Positions 11,667 through 25,300 of a stretch of DNA of 64,000 bases are shown piece by piece (within the stretch, counting starts at the first letter, position 1; each line of letters opens with the position of its first letter). The stretch comes from Dirofilaria immitis (Eukaryota; Nematoda; Chromadorea; Rhabditida; Onchocercidae), in assembly GCA_024305405.1 (NCBI GenBank), contig JAKNDB010000068.1, forward strand, positions 3,782,501 to 3,846,500, written 5' to 3'. The notes beneath the pieces are model-generated. The model was not told the origin of the DNA, made no database searches, and saw nothing but the letters and a program-made list of their open reading frames with translations. Both the position numbers and the translations under genes were made by a program.

Positions 11667-14049
11667 ATGATGAACGATATCGAACGAAACGATATTTCAC
11701 TGCGACATGAATTTGAATTTTGTGAAAATATCATTAGACAGTTGGAAAGTGGGAAACAAAGCACTAAGGATTTGCAGGTGAAGTTATAAATTTGAATCAA
11801 GCAGGTTAAAGATTAGATAAGTCCAAGTTACACTTTTGTTATCATAAATGATTCATATAATCTTCTTATTCGACGAGGTGGATTTATTTTAGTAAGACTG
11901 AAGATTTTTATAGGATCAATTGAAGCAGTGTGAAGAAAAATTAAAATTTTTGACGAAGGAAGTATCGGCTCGTTCGTTATTTAGTAATAACGAAAATGTT
12001 GATGAATTGCCGACCAGTTCGTTAAACTATCTATTTCTACCATATTACTTGGCTATGGTAACACAAAATATTATCGTTGGACCGGAGAGACGTCTTTCAT
12101 CTTTGGATTGTGCGAAGGTTAATTTATTTTTAAACATAGAATATAATGTCCAGTTCGAATTTTCTAAGTATTTTTCCTGATATTTTTTTCCGATATATAT
12201 TGAAAAAATGGGAATCTTTTGAATATATAGACTTTCATTCCATAATTTCAGAAATATTCAGAGGAAGAAATAGATGTATATTAGGTGAAGAAATGTCAAG
12301 CTTCGAATTTCATACTTCACTGCTTTTTCTTAGACATTTCAGGATCTAACTTTTGTATTTTGATATTTAAAGCATCCTGCATATACCTTGCTATGGAGAA
12401 AGTGAATAGCTTGCAAATCACTAAATCATATTCAGTTTATTTAAATGAGGCAATATTTTCAGATATATTTACAAGATTTTTTGGAAAGACTGAAATCATA
12501 TAATATTATTGACTTCAATTTGTCCGGGGCAAGCGGAGACAATGAGGAAAAGAAGCAGAAAAATCAAAGCAGGACGTCGATCTCTCTAAACGGAGAGAAT
12601 TAAAATTACGTCGATTTCAACAGGAAAAGGAATTGACAGAATTAGTGAGAAATTCGGAATCTGAATTACATTCAAACACAGATGACGATGGATTAATGGT
12701 TAGTACAGTTGTTTATAAGAAGTTACACTGATGAAGGATTCTAATATTTATGGATTTGTTTCATGTATTATTAATTCTTACTTTTAATTTGCTGATATAT
12801 AAAAAATTATTGGAAAGGAGATAAACAATATGTCAGTAACCGCCTATTAAATAAAAAGTTGGTGCAGGAAAATCAGTAAAGATAAAGGATCTGAAGAGAA
12901 GGATTATTTTCCTCGATATTATGTTTAGTAATTTCTTTCCATTTTTCAGTTTTTATTTCTATGCTTTTCCATTTTTCAGCGCGAATTGATTATTAATCGT
13001 TTACGTCTTGCTGCAATGAAAAGTGTGGATGAAATGAAACAAATCGATCAAGAAAGGCCAATGGCAGAGCATATGTTGAAAATTCAAACAGGACAAAATG
13101 AAGCATTGCCAAAACGACCGAGTTTGTTCTTTTTTTTTATTTTTGGTTCTAGATTTTACATAAATATAGGAATTAATATTTCAAGGGAAAACGTTAAATA
13201 ACAGTATGTTGTCTTTACTGCCCAGACAGAATAATGAGATTTGAGGCGTTGATCCTTTTTCCCATTCTGTACCATTATGTCTCAAAATGCTGACTAAAGT
13301 GGTCACTTTTTGTGAACGGTGATGATTAGAGAATTAAAAAGGAAATAACTAAAAAAACAAAAGCATTTTAAGAGGTAATTGAATCTATTAAATAATTATC
13401 TTATTCATGATGGGTCTATAGTGAAGCAGTTTGCACAAACTCCATTCATAATAACTCGAGATGACGTACAAAAGAAAGTTTTTGGTCTGGGATATCCAAG
13501 CATACCGACGATGACCGTAAATGAATGGTATGATGACATGATGAAAAATGGAAGGTAATATATATCTTATTATGTCTCTTCTAATGTTATTTTTCAAGAT
13601 AGAGTTAAGAAAAATGCTGTGGCAATATTAAAACTCAAATTTGCTTTTAACTGATCTTATATCTATCTACTGAGTTTGTAAAATTATCAAAACGTGTATT
13701 TTTCCAGATTTGGTACAACAAATCCAAGCTCATCTGAAAATAATCCTGATTCGAATGATATGAGTGGCGAAACATGGGAGGAGCAGGAACAGGCTCGTCT
13801 TCAGAGATGGGATGATTATAAGGATTGTAAGTATATTATATTTTAATAAGTATGACAAACTTCTATATTACGTGGATAGATCGGTATTATTTCATATCTC
13901 ATTGCTTGGTTTACTTTTTTAAATAGATGTAGATAGTGATCGTACATCTAGTAATGAAATCACGTAAAAGAAATTGAATTCATATAAATTTATTTAAAAA
14001 TTTTTCAGATCATCGTCGTGGTTGGGGAAATATGCATAATAAAGGCTGA
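11667..14049 (+). CDS. IGBP1/TAP42 PP2A-binding protein (one apparent frameshift)
   Basis: Seven exons: 11667-11777, 11914-12117, 12463-12698, 12980-13121, 13422-13554, 13708-13826, 14009-14049; about 328 residues (human IGBP1 is 339). The N-terminal half is an alpha-helical TAP42 domain (LNYLFLPYYLAMVTQNII; LKLRRFQQEKELTELV). Exon 4 holds RLRLAAMKSVDEMKQIDQER. The C-terminal half has the family signature VFGLGYPSIPTMTVNEWYDD and ends RWDDYKDYHRRGWGNMHNKG, as in human (WDDWKDTHPRGYGNR). The protein binds and stabilises catalytic subunits of PP2A, PP4 and PP6. In C. elegans the homologue is ppfr-4. Exon 3 changes frame: one base is missing between 12541 and 12560, most simply in A4 at 12548-12551, and 236+1 nt then restores phase 0. 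Two adjacent ATGs start the frame; either could be used. Confidence 0.92.
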
Positions 14050-14907
14050 AAAGAGTTCTCTGATTCAGATTTCCTGAGTGTTAAGTTGAATTGTTTTGTA
14101 AATGCTGCAGTGAATTTTATTGTAATCCCTACTCATATTTTTAGGTTTTAGTCCTTTACTATTTAACTTTATTATGTTGTAGATTGGATTGTATTCAGTA
14201 AAATCCAATTTGTCTAAACTCTTATTTACTGGATCAGAGAAAGTAAAGTTGTTTTATACGACGTCATTTTTCTAAGTTCCATTTTCATAAAGATTATGAA
14301 TTTTTATATTTGCATAAAGGCTTTGTCTTTTTCATCTTATAATTCGTCATACCGTTTACTTTTCTTTCGTTATCTCTTAAGATAAATATTTATTTGAGGA
14401 ATATCTTGTTTTCAAATGTCATTTTTATTTATATCATGAATTTTATTCTTTAATAAATTTCTAGTATATTGTATTTCCTAGGTGCTATGTATAAAGAAAT
14501 TTCGAAAGTTTGAAAACTTGTTATTCATATTTTCGAAGTAATTATTGGCATAATGATGATTCATTACTTTGCTTTTTATCACTTTATTTATAATGATTTA
14601 ATCAAGCATAACTTTTGAGATTTAAGCCGTATTGCAGGCAGTCATCGATTTTTTGCATCTGAGACAATAATCCGTTTAGCAAAGTGCTGTCATAAAAGAA
14701 TTTATATAAATCAGTTGAACTGAAAAACAAGAAGGACCGATTATGTATTGTATCATGAGGGTAGTTTTTAATGGGCCGGTATCGATGATACGTATGAAAA
14801 GTTTTCTTTAATGTTTATGTTTTTCATTTTCTCAATTTACAAGTATGATTTGCGTCGTTTGCTAGCGTTACTCTATCTTTATAATTAGTGGTAATTTATT
14901 TCAGAAT
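14050..14907. other. Spacer between IGBP1 and PHAX
   Basis: 858 bp, T-rich, without a supported gene. It contains the IGBP1 3' UTR, with a candidate AATAAA signal near 14452, and ends in the TTATTTCAG acceptor-like site that precedes the PHAX start by three bases. This is suited to spliced-leader addition. Confidence 0.5.
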
Positions 14908-17425
14908 ATGTATCGTGTGAATAAAAGTTACGACGAATCATCGAGTGACGATGAAGGTCCTTCTCTATGTAAGGAACAAAAACTGGATAATACTGATGAC
15001 ACGATGAAAAGTTGTAGAGCTGGGAGGTAAAATTTATTCTAACTCATATATCCGGAATTAGATTATATAAAAAGATTTTAAAGTTTTTCAAAAAGATTGG
15101 ATTGAGTATCTATTTTCAGCAAAGCTGCACAGATGTGGACTGATTTACTAGCTGAGCAAAGTCTCTCAGAAACATTTTCTGGTAAAGTTGGAGTATATCG
15201 AGGCGAGAATGACATGGTGGAGCGTGGTGTTGAAAGTTACGTTCTTCCCGATGTACGATTCTGTAATGATCAAGAAATGAGACACCAGCTGGTAATGTGT
15301 TTCATTTGTAATTTCCAAGTTTTCTCCCTCTATTTAAATTGCATTACTTTCGTTGCAGAATGTGTAAAACATAACTGGGATAAACGGAGGACGAATTAAA
15401 CTAGTATTCTAGAGTTGAATAACTTAATCCTTGGTAGAATTATAAAAATATTGGCTGAAGTTAAGCGAAGTATTCAAGACTCGTGCAAATTTCACGCAGC
15501 TTGAGAATTGAGAAAAGCAGGCGAGAATCTTTGATTTTATGATCGTTTAGAGAAATTTTCTAAGGTATCATAAAATTATCAGAAAATTATTCAAAATACT
15601 TCATTTAGTAATATCATCAAGAAAGTTCTGTTATAGGACCATGAAGTCTTACCAGCTGCAGATGATAGCGAACCATTTGATTTTATTGCCGATGAAGAAA
15701 AATCAATAACTTTCCAGACAGGGTACGGATATTTTTTAGTAATCGATAAACTTTTTCTTGTTATTAGCATTTCATGTTCTTAGATAAGAAATTGAATGAA
15801 ATGAATGAATATTATTAATAAATGTTATTAATTGTATGAGTAAATTAATAATTCTTTCCAGGATGAAAAATATTCATGTAGAAATGGTGGTAGCTCGAGA
15901 AGTCATAAAAGACACAGATCAATAAATTTCACGAATCAAAGACATACTGCGGAATTATGGAAACATTCTGGTTCTACATCACTAAGCAACTCACGAAATA
16001 GTAGAAAACGAAAATGGAATAACTGCAATTTAAATAAAAGTTTTTATTTATATATTATAATTGAAGTTCTGCAGTAATGGCGGTTGCCGTAGAAAATAGC
16101 ATTTGTAATGATAAACCTAAATTACACTGTATTGTCATTCAGGAGTTTTTCCTTTTTTTTTTGCTCGTACAGTTTAGGTTAAAATATTCACTTAGTAAAT
16201 CATCATTTGGAAGTATGTCCTTTGTTTCTTTAAGTTTTCTAAATAATCGCAATTAAGAATTTTACTTAGTACAAGAACTTCAGTCTAGCGTGCTTTGGAA
16301 AGGTAAGTTGGTTTTGGCTCGATTTTAGGAAGTCGTCATCGAATTGCCAAAAATGTCAACAACATGAATAATGCTTCGAATTGCCGAAGAGATAATCGAA
16401 TTCCAAATTCAGTGCTGAATGGTGATTATTCATTGGAGACACTAATGACAACGGAATTCCCGCAAGATATTAATATCAGTGAATTGGCTGAGCTCATAGT
16501 TGAGGCATTAGGCGAACGAAATGAAAAGTTTTACGGAGGCTAGTACTTTGAAATTTTTGAATAAGAAAATATACATTTAAATTTTACTTTGGAATGATAA
16601 TTATTCTAATATTTTAGAAAATCGAAGGATATGGAAAGGATAATTAAATGTTGCTGGATAAGAACTTTTTCAATCAATCCTTGCATTTCAAAGCATTTTT
16701 AAGTTATGAAGAGTTAACTAAAATTTTGATTTGCTATGTGAGATTAACTTTTTAATAATTTTTCTGAACTACTTAGTATATATACGTTAAATTTGTTGCT
16801 TCTTTTCTAGCTGAAGTTAGTTTTCGATTAGAACTCATTTTAGCGTAATACTCGAAATTGGAGAAGAAAAAGCGTTAAAATTATTTGAAGCAACACGCGA
16901 AATAGAAGCAGCTGGTGGTATGATGATTGTTGACGGTACACGTCGACGCACTCCCGGTGGTGTCTTCATGACTTTATTTAAGACAGATCCTGATATACTG
17001 CCTGTACTGAAGGTTGATTTTAATTTTTGCTTCCCGAAAAAATAGAAAGTAATCTTTATGAATTACCAAAATCTTCATGATATCAAATTATATAAAGAAA
17101 TAACTGATAGTATTGATGCTTTCACTGACACGAAAGGTAATCTTCTTTGTACACTCGTTAAACTAATGAAATGTAATATTAGAGTTGGTTTATTATCAAT
17201 CAAAACTCAACCTCCCTTGAGGATTCATTTCTGGATTACTTTAGAATTTCGTTTGCTTAAAATATTTGATGGAATTTTAATTTTCTATGCTTTATGTACA
17301 TGAAGTTGAATCAAATTTGTAAGTTGAAATTTAACAACTTTCAGGAGAAGGTATGCAATATGCAAAAGGCAGCCGCTCGAGAAATAAGAACTGCAAAACG
17401 GAGAGGAAGAAAGAAACGGCAGTGA
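14908..17425 (+). CDS. PHAX, phosphorylated adaptor for snRNA export
   Basis: Exons: 14908-15026, 15120-15291, 15637-15722 or -15738, 15862-15889 (end uncertain), 16329-16542, 16844-17012, 17345-17425. The acidic N-terminus (YDESSSDDEGP) is followed by MWTDLLAEQSLSETFSGKVG. The RNA-binding PHAX domain spans exons 5-6: INISELAELIVEALGERN, then EIEAAGGMMIVDGTRRRTPG and GVFMTLFKTDP, matching the human VEQNGGLFIMNGSRRRTPGGVF signature. The C-terminus is basic (AKRRGRKKRQ). PHAX bridges capped U snRNA and cap-binding complex to CRM1 in nuclear export. The exon 3-4 junction is unresolved. Donor GTACGG at 15723 leaves phase 2, while exon 4 reads best in phase 0. Either GTAATC at 15739 is used or a base is missing. 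The start is set by TTTCAG just upstream (14901-14904). The C-terminus may be longer through a further exon near 17692. Confidence 0.88.
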
Positions 17426-18760
17426 CATTCGATGCTCGGCTTAAAAGGTATTGAGATAGCAAGATTGCAAAAGATCATTTTTGGTGAGATAGCAAAAATA
17501 TCTTCAAGGAAACTATAAAAGTGTACTTACAAGAGATTGGCACGTTTTTAAATATTATAATGAAAATGATAAATAAGTAGATGATTGCAAGAAAAAAAAG
17601 TGGCAAAATTATTGTGAAAATTGGCAATTATTAGCTTTAGAAAACTGAAAACTTCTTTATGAAAGCATTAGTGGAAAATATTTATTTCAAGGTGGATATG
17701 CTACAAGAATTATCGACAGCATCAGAAGTATTGCTTGAAAAACAGTCAGTGAAGGAAAATCCTATCTGAACTGATGACCGGCATTTAAATTTATAGTTTT
17801 TAATAGCTGTCATCATATTATATTATTTTATATATAGATTTAATTTAGTATTTATCGTTTTATTGTTATTGTGTCTTAGATGCATACGAGTATTAAAACT
17901 CAGTAGAAGTTATGAAACTTTCATTAATTGATTTTGTGAAAATTTTCGTTTTTATTATGATCAGTGAGGGAATGAAAAAAATAACTCATTTCTGTTTAGT
18001 GACCTCAGAAAAAATATTTCTCCTAGATTTTACGATTTGTCGTTTTTGTAAATTATACTGTAATATAAAAATGTGTTTGAGAGTCAGCAACATGTATATT
18101 GAAGTTTCAACTCGGATAATATGGAATCTAATTAATTTTTGATGTTATTCTCTGCGAAATTAAATTTTGCAACATTTTTAGTGCTAGAGATCAAATGCAT
18201 ACATTTAATTGAATGTAATATCATTCAATAGAATATGTGATATGATTTTGTTAGACGAAAATTTCGGAGTGATGGTAACGGGTCTGAATGGAAAATGACT
18301 GAAGTTTCTTGTTGGATTTGAACAATAATGCATATTGAACTAAATATTTGCTAATTTTTGCTACGATCAAATGAGATCCATATTATTAGCTCCAATTTTC
18401 TTAAATTTTTTCTGTTCTTCACGATTTCAACCAGCGCTTTCTGTTATATTACTTTCAGTTTTGTTGAAATTTTCACATGTTTAAAGTTGATCGTTTTTCT
18501 AAGTTCTATGCAAAAATTAAAAACGTTATTATTTGCGAATTGTTCCACATTTTCATAAAAGAAAAGGCGAAAAAAAAGAAAATTTATTTAATTATAAGAA
18601 TGAGGAAAAAGTGATACTATCATTTTATGTTAGGTTGTTAGCGACTTGTAAGTATCGTTGACATTCTGATCTCTTATGCTTGAAGTCTGTGTTGTCTTTC
18701 CTTTGTCTTTAGAAATCCTAATTTTGATGGGAAGTTCTTGGTTTTAGGATTTCTCAAGAC
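17426..18760. other. Spacer between PHAX and the ACBP-like gene
   Basis: No confirmed gene. A possible small exon lies at about 17692-17769: after TTTCAAG it reads VDMLQELSTASEVLLEKQSV and ends at a TGA. It might be an alternative PHAX 3' exon, but its phase does not fit a donor at 17448. Other open frames (17912-18142, 18358-18558) are hydrophobic low-complexity readings without supporting splice sites. Confidence 0.35.
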
Positions 18761-21700
18761 ATGAGTATAAGCGATTGCGATAAATACGATGACATCAATA
18801 ATTGCTGGACATCGAGCGATACCGAACATTCGTTGTCAAAGATGTCAAGTGGAGATTCTTTAGATGAAATAGATGATAAAATGAATTCGGATAACGCTCC
18901 TGAGTCAAATGTTGCTGCAAATATGCGATATGATCGAAAAAATTATCAATACCTGAATCAGATTTAGAATTGAACTTTACGTCTGACTTTCATTCTATTG
19001 ATTCCTTAGCCGGTATAACTCATGAGCGAAGCTGCAGTAAATCATATTCTAATAGTAAAATGGATCATGCAAGTGATGAAATACCTGATTTGGTGGATGA
19101 TGATGATGATTCTACAGATGATGTAGAAATTCTTGATAATAAGAAGCCGGATGATGAACTATCGAATGAAGCCGATGATGAATTTGTTATGAAACAACTT
19201 GAAAAATTGATTATCCGTCGAAATAAAAAGATAATGAAGCGCGTTTGAGGTTATTTTACCTAAAAATTTTTTAAACAGTTGTGTTAAATTGTTATATCTT
19301 AAATTCCTATCTGTACAATTGATTTTAATAATCAGAATACGTCGATTTTAGAAAAGATCAATCTGAATCAAACATGAATAGCGGACTATTAATTAAATGC
19401 TATTCAATTTTAAGGTATTTAGGCTAACTTGTCGCATTTTCATTTAATTAATTTTTAAGTTTACGTTTAAATTGTCTTATATTTGTGTAAGTTAGATCAT
19501 GCGCTAAATAGTTTTCGAGAATGCTCATAATGTTTTTGGCTATATTTGTACTAATCATTTATGTGATTACATATTAATTTTAATATTAGTGCTATTTAGT
19601 ATAAGTGTCTCATAGATTAACGATTATTCATAATAATAATAGAGTCGGATAACCATAAGATGATAACTATATCTTTCATTGTACCTGATAAGCAGAAGAC
19701 GACATACATCTCTTGGTTAAGGTTGTTACGTACACGGACAAAATTTAAATTTTTCTTGGCGTAGATAACAGGAATAATTCGTTTATTTCTCTTGATAAAT
19801 TAACCAATATTTTGAAACATTCTCTTTTTTTATTTAGATGGCTGACCTTTTACGTGAACAAAAGAAGCGCAAGAAGAAAGAAAACAATTCGAAGCATATT
19901 GGAAACGAAGACATCAGGAGGATAAGGATTTATGGAGAGATAAGGTAAGATTTCTATCCTGGTCCAGTTAATGAAATTCAATTATAATCTTTAATCTAAT
20001 TCCCATTTTTAATACAGCATGCTAATTTCTAATCATCTTTTAAATATTATAATTCATAACCGTGATTTTTGTTTTCTCCATTTCTCATTAGCATTTTCAT
20101 AAAAATATCTCTTGATTTATCTAAACAATAATCATTCTCAAATTATCAGGATACTAAATCTTAGCACTTACTGTATTTAGGAAACTTTATTGTTCATTCA
20201 ATCGCATTCCTTTTTTTTCTTTGTTTTTATCCAAACATTAATTTCTTTTATTTAAAAAAAGTGTTATGCACGAGAAAAAATAAATCATATATTTTTAATT
20301 TCGAACGAATTGAAATGACCAAATGACATTTGAATGGAAAATTCGCAAAAAAGAATGGAAAAAACTTCAAACAATATGAAAAACGACTAGTTTTCGAGAA
20401 AAAGTTGTAATAAATCGTCAAGCACTCGAAAAAAACTCTTCCTCTTTGTTTTTTTTTTGATGTTTGAAGAATGGAAAAAAATTTACGGTGGCATAAAATT
20501 GTGAAATTCTTTTTTTTGAAGTAAGTTAATTCGTCTAGGAATGATTAATGTGTTTTTTTTGTCAATTTAAATTCATGATGAAGGTTTCCAAATAGAAAAA
20601 TAGATATTTGATTTTTCTGCTTCTTCTTCATTCTTTTTTCCGGTTTTTCTCAAGTAACGGATTGAATAACGGAGCCATATCGTTTGTTATTTTTTCCTTT
20701 ATACGCAATCACTTAAAATTTACTACGGTCTGAAGCAGAGATCATATAAGAATGCAGTAATTCTAGAATTGTTGTCCTAAATATTGTGATTTTGCTTGGT
20801 TTTTTCAGCTATGCTATAATAAGATACTGTAGCATACCGTTTAGTCTCGATTGTGATGCTCTGTTTTCCGAAGCATATATAAAAAACAAAAGAGATAGAT
20901 TGAGAAAATATGTTAAATATTTTTCTGTTATACTTCTAGGACTTTGCAAATGCAATTTATAAAATGTGTCGAGCTGGATATAAGGGAAAGCATGGTAATT
21001 TTGATGTACCCGAACAAATTATGCAACAAATGGATGCACTCTATATGCAAGTTACCGTAGGTGATTACGGTAAGTTATCTAAAGTTTTAACATCGATTTT
21101 AAAATAGTTGTCAAAAATTTTTACTATGATGTAAATTAGAAACTCGCAATATTGCAATGGTATCAAATTGTAAAGTGCAGAAGTTTTCGATCAAAAAATA
21201 GGCCACTTCGTATTTTCTTTTTACTTTTTCATTTAATTTGATCGGTAAGCAAATTTGAAATGATATTTATTTCTATTAAAATTGCAAGTTTTAATGCACA
21301 GCATAAAATATAAATAAAGTAAAGTAGTTTGAGTTTGATTTGATTAGAAGGATCATCTGGGAATGTGATAACATACCCGACTAATTTGATGATATCAATC
21401 AGTTATCCCAGGCGATGAAGTTTAACGGTATGATATACCTTTGTAAACTAAATTCATTCGGTTTGGTAACTGGATGTATTTGCCATGAACTGATAAATAA
21501 TGCATATTTTCAGATGGTAACAAACGTTTGAACTGTGCAAATGAGTGGAAAAAACTTAAAGGTATAGCCTTTCTAAATAGTCTGTTCCTAAAATGAATTT
21601 TTTCAAGTTCATCATTTTATTTTCTCCTTATTAATTAAGTATACTTATTGCTTCGTTTATTCCAAAGAAATTTTAATATTGTTTTTCTCATTCCCTATTC

Positions 21701-22363
21701 TTTCTCTTGACTTTCCGAAGAAATTGTAGCATATAATGTTAGTCTTGAATTTACTCTGCGAAAAATTCATAAACAAATAACGAACCCTTGACATTTTTTA
21801 TTGAGAAGGGAAAAGCTCGACTAAATTCTTCCTTTAATCTTAGGATTTTTCTTATTCTGAAAATTTATTTTTGATCCCGCCAAATTTCTCTTCAAGTTCT
21901 AATTTTACTGTTTCAAATACGCGCTATACTGGAGGAATCAGTATACTGTAACAAAAAAATACTTATAATCTCTTGAAAATCTTTCTTGATCGAAAGCAGA
22001 AATTGCAATTATTTCCCTTGAACAAAGAATTCATAGTAAATTTGAGCCGTGAGCCCATGCTACTTTGCAAATGAAGACATTCGAATCAGGAAATCTATAT
22101 CAGGAATGTAGACCTCGTAGAAACCAGTGAATCACATGGGAAAATTTTTTTTTGAGTGCAAGAAAATTCTCGATTTAATTTAAATATTTCTCTATTGATA
22201 ATTTTATGCTAGAAATTCAATGATTTACTCATATTATTCATTTTTTCTCGCCTGAATATATTTTATAGGTAAAACAAAAATTGATTGCCAGAAAGAATTT
22301 ATAAAAATAACCAATCGGACAATCACTATGTATGGATGGAATCCACCAGATGGTTGGCTATAA
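18761..22363 (+). CDS. Acidic protein with diverged acyl-CoA-binding-protein fold (two apparent frameshifts)
   Basis: Five exons: 18761-19242, 19838-19944, 20940-21069, 21514-21561, 22269-22363; about 287 residues. Residues 1-160 are Asp/Ser-rich (EIPDLVDDDDDSTDDVEIL) and likely disordered. Exon 2 is charged and helical (KQFEAYWKRRHQEDKDLWRD). Exons 3-5 resemble an ACBP domain: DFANAIYKMCRAG, ALYMQVTVGDYGDG (compare YKQATVGD), CANEWKKLKGKTKIDCQKEF (compare WDAWNELKGMSKEDAMKAY), then a short C-terminal TMYGWNPPDGWL tail. The ligand lysines of classical ACBP seem to be Met and Cys here and the late Tyr is Phe, so acyl-CoA binding is doubtful. One base is missing in A6 at 18937-18942 and one in A4 at 19860-19863; with these restored all exon phases agree. 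The exon 1 donor (GTTTGA) is chosen by phase. Family assignment is moderate; no specific orthologue is recognised. Confidence 0.6.
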
Positions 22364-25300
22364 AGCGAAAAAATGAAGAATATAATGATAATATTTTCAA
22401 AAAAATTGTTGATTTCTTTTGAATGATAATCAGAAATAAATGTCAAGTTTTTATATAATATTTTCGAAGATGATGATAGCCACCAATTTCTGCATTCAGC
22501 ACCATTAGGTATGTTCTAATATAAATGGTCTGCTTTCAATAACAATAAAATCACTCACTATTATTAGCATAAATAATGCATGACTTTTAAGATCACCAAT
22601 AATTAAACTAAAACAAATTTAAATCTGAATACAATTTATTACTGACTGCTATAGCATTGTACTGTTGTCTAAATTATGTTTAAAGTATAATATATTGATT
22701 TCCAGTGAAAATGTTTGAATGAAAATCAGGACAAAATAAATTGTCAAAAATATTGTTGAATTGGACTAATTCTTAAAAATTGTCTTATCTTTTTGTAATC
22801 CAAATTTATGAAACTGAAATTAGTTGTATTAACATATAAATCGCATAGATCAAATTAGCAGCATATTAGAGTGATTGAACAGAAAATTGAATTTATAAAA
22901 TAACAGAAACTGAAAGAAAATGAAAATTAATGAAGAGAAGAATAAATGATTAAATGAATAATTATGAAAAAACAAGAGAAAAGTAAATGAAAATAATTAT
23001 GCTAATTGATCAGTTTGCAATTCGATAATGTATTCTATTCTCAATTATTTTTAATTTTATAAGCAGTGTAGCAATATATTCGAAATGATTAAAATTTCAA
23101 TCAATAAACTTAGCGATTAAAAAAACTGATAGAATTTCTAAGAATTTCGCTAAAAATGGCTAATATTAAAAATGATTTATGAGATAGTTAATTTTTGACA
23201 ACCGCTGTGTAGCTTATCTATGGTGATCTAGAAAAATGATAAAATGATATTTAGCACAAAATTACAAATGTACGAGGTCAATTGATACCAGCATTCAGTA
23301 ATACTGAACAATGACCTAAAAATCATACAGAATCTCTTAGTTCTGCATTATAGATTGCTTCATTTTTTTTTCATTTTATATTGAAGTTAATTTTTTTTAA
23401 AAGATTTTCAAAAGATTGATAATTTTCAATTTTATTTTTCTATTTTTTTTCTTATTCATCCGATTAATCTTTTCGTTTCTTCTTGTTCTACCATTAAGTT
23501 TTTTTTGTGGAATTTTCATTTAAATAATAAATGATTCATTTGTTATGTTAAGCTTATTTTCTTTTAAAAACAAGAAAAAATTCTATTTTTCCCAAAAATT
23601 CTATTTTTTTTCTAAATGATTAACAGATGATATATACATGTCATTTTATGTTTGGAATCGATCAAATAAATAATATAATATATACAATGAAGCAGAAATC
23701 ATAAAAACGAAAGGACTAATTATAAGTTAGATATAATTTTAATATTAAAAAAATTTTCTATGTTTATTATTAATAAAATTTTCTATGTTTATTATTAATA
23801 AAACTTAGTTTTATTATGTCAGTTAATATTCGATCACATTTTTCAAATAGTAGTTTATTTTGTTTATGCAAATACTTCATTTAGTAATTTTTTATTAGTG
23901 AAATAATTAAAGCTAATTCATTAACATTGCCATTCACATGAATTTTATTCTAATAACTCCAGACAATATAGCCAAATAAAACAGTAGTTTTATTTTTGCA
24001 TTATCATTTTACTATAAATATATTATCATATGTTAAACAAAAATTTTTTCAATTTCGTAAATATCACTTAAGTAGACAGAATTTTCAAAGTAGCAATTAA
24101 AAGATTACATCATTAATGAATTTTGTGTATTATCAATAAAAGCGTGAAGGTCGTTCATCAATGCAATTTATTTAGCAAAAATTTTTGTTACTTATCGCTT
24201 TCTTTTTTCTTCTTTTTGAGAAGACACTATTTGTATTTACATTTTAGATTTTGTCGGAAAATTATTTTTTCTTTGAGATTTATTAATTTTTTTTGATTTA
24301 TTTGAATATATTATTACATAGCTATTAAATAGTTATAAATTTTCTTTCTTTTTATAAAGCTTTTTCAGAGAAAAATTTAAATTTTAAATTTTAAAATGGC
24401 TAATTTTTCTACGTCATTTTTACACCATATTTATATCATAGAATTAATAATTTATCCACCCATTAAGATGAGTTATGGCAAGATAACTTGGAAATTATCG
24501 AATAACGAAAAAGAAAGGCATATTTAAAATTTTCAATCAACAATTCCGAAAGTATACCAGTTTGTGATAAAAAAATTTACACATATTGAAGTATAAACAA
24601 AAATAAGCAAAATGCTAATTAAGCTGGCAGATAAAGTTCATTATTACAAGGTAACCAGTCACTAGAAAAATTCCTAAATATTATATTGAAGAATTATTGC
24701 ATTCTTTTTAACGTGATCGATAAATTTTATCGAAGCTGATAATCTGAAAAACAAATCACCTCTAAGGAAATCCGTATATCTTAGTTCCCGTATATTTGCA
24801 ATGATTTAATTTTAAGTTTGATTTACTTTTAAATAAATTTATAATTTTAAGTGTTAAATCATAACTAATAAAAATGTATTAATGATGGCGAAAAAAATGA
24901 ATTGAATTGATGTCACATTGAGGAATCATTTTCATAAAACAAAAAATTGTTCAATTTTGTTATTCTGATTGGATGATCACAACTATCAATGATTAATTTG
25001 TTTCCTCAATAAATTTGGATAAATTATTTTTCAAAACTCACATTTTTTGTTCGTTACATATCACGATCAAACAATGTATCTATGAATTGTAATGTAAATA
25101 ATGAAATTTTCTAAAAGATGAAAATTTACCCATTCATTTTCCAGAAATTTTTACCAAAAAAACTTCATCTATTTGCATAGTTGCATAATTTTTAATAAAA
25201 ATCACAGAAAAGAAAAAAAAGAAAATTTTAATTTCTAATCATTGATAATTAAACTATTAAAACTAATTAATTCATTGCATACATTCAATGTTTTAGCAAT

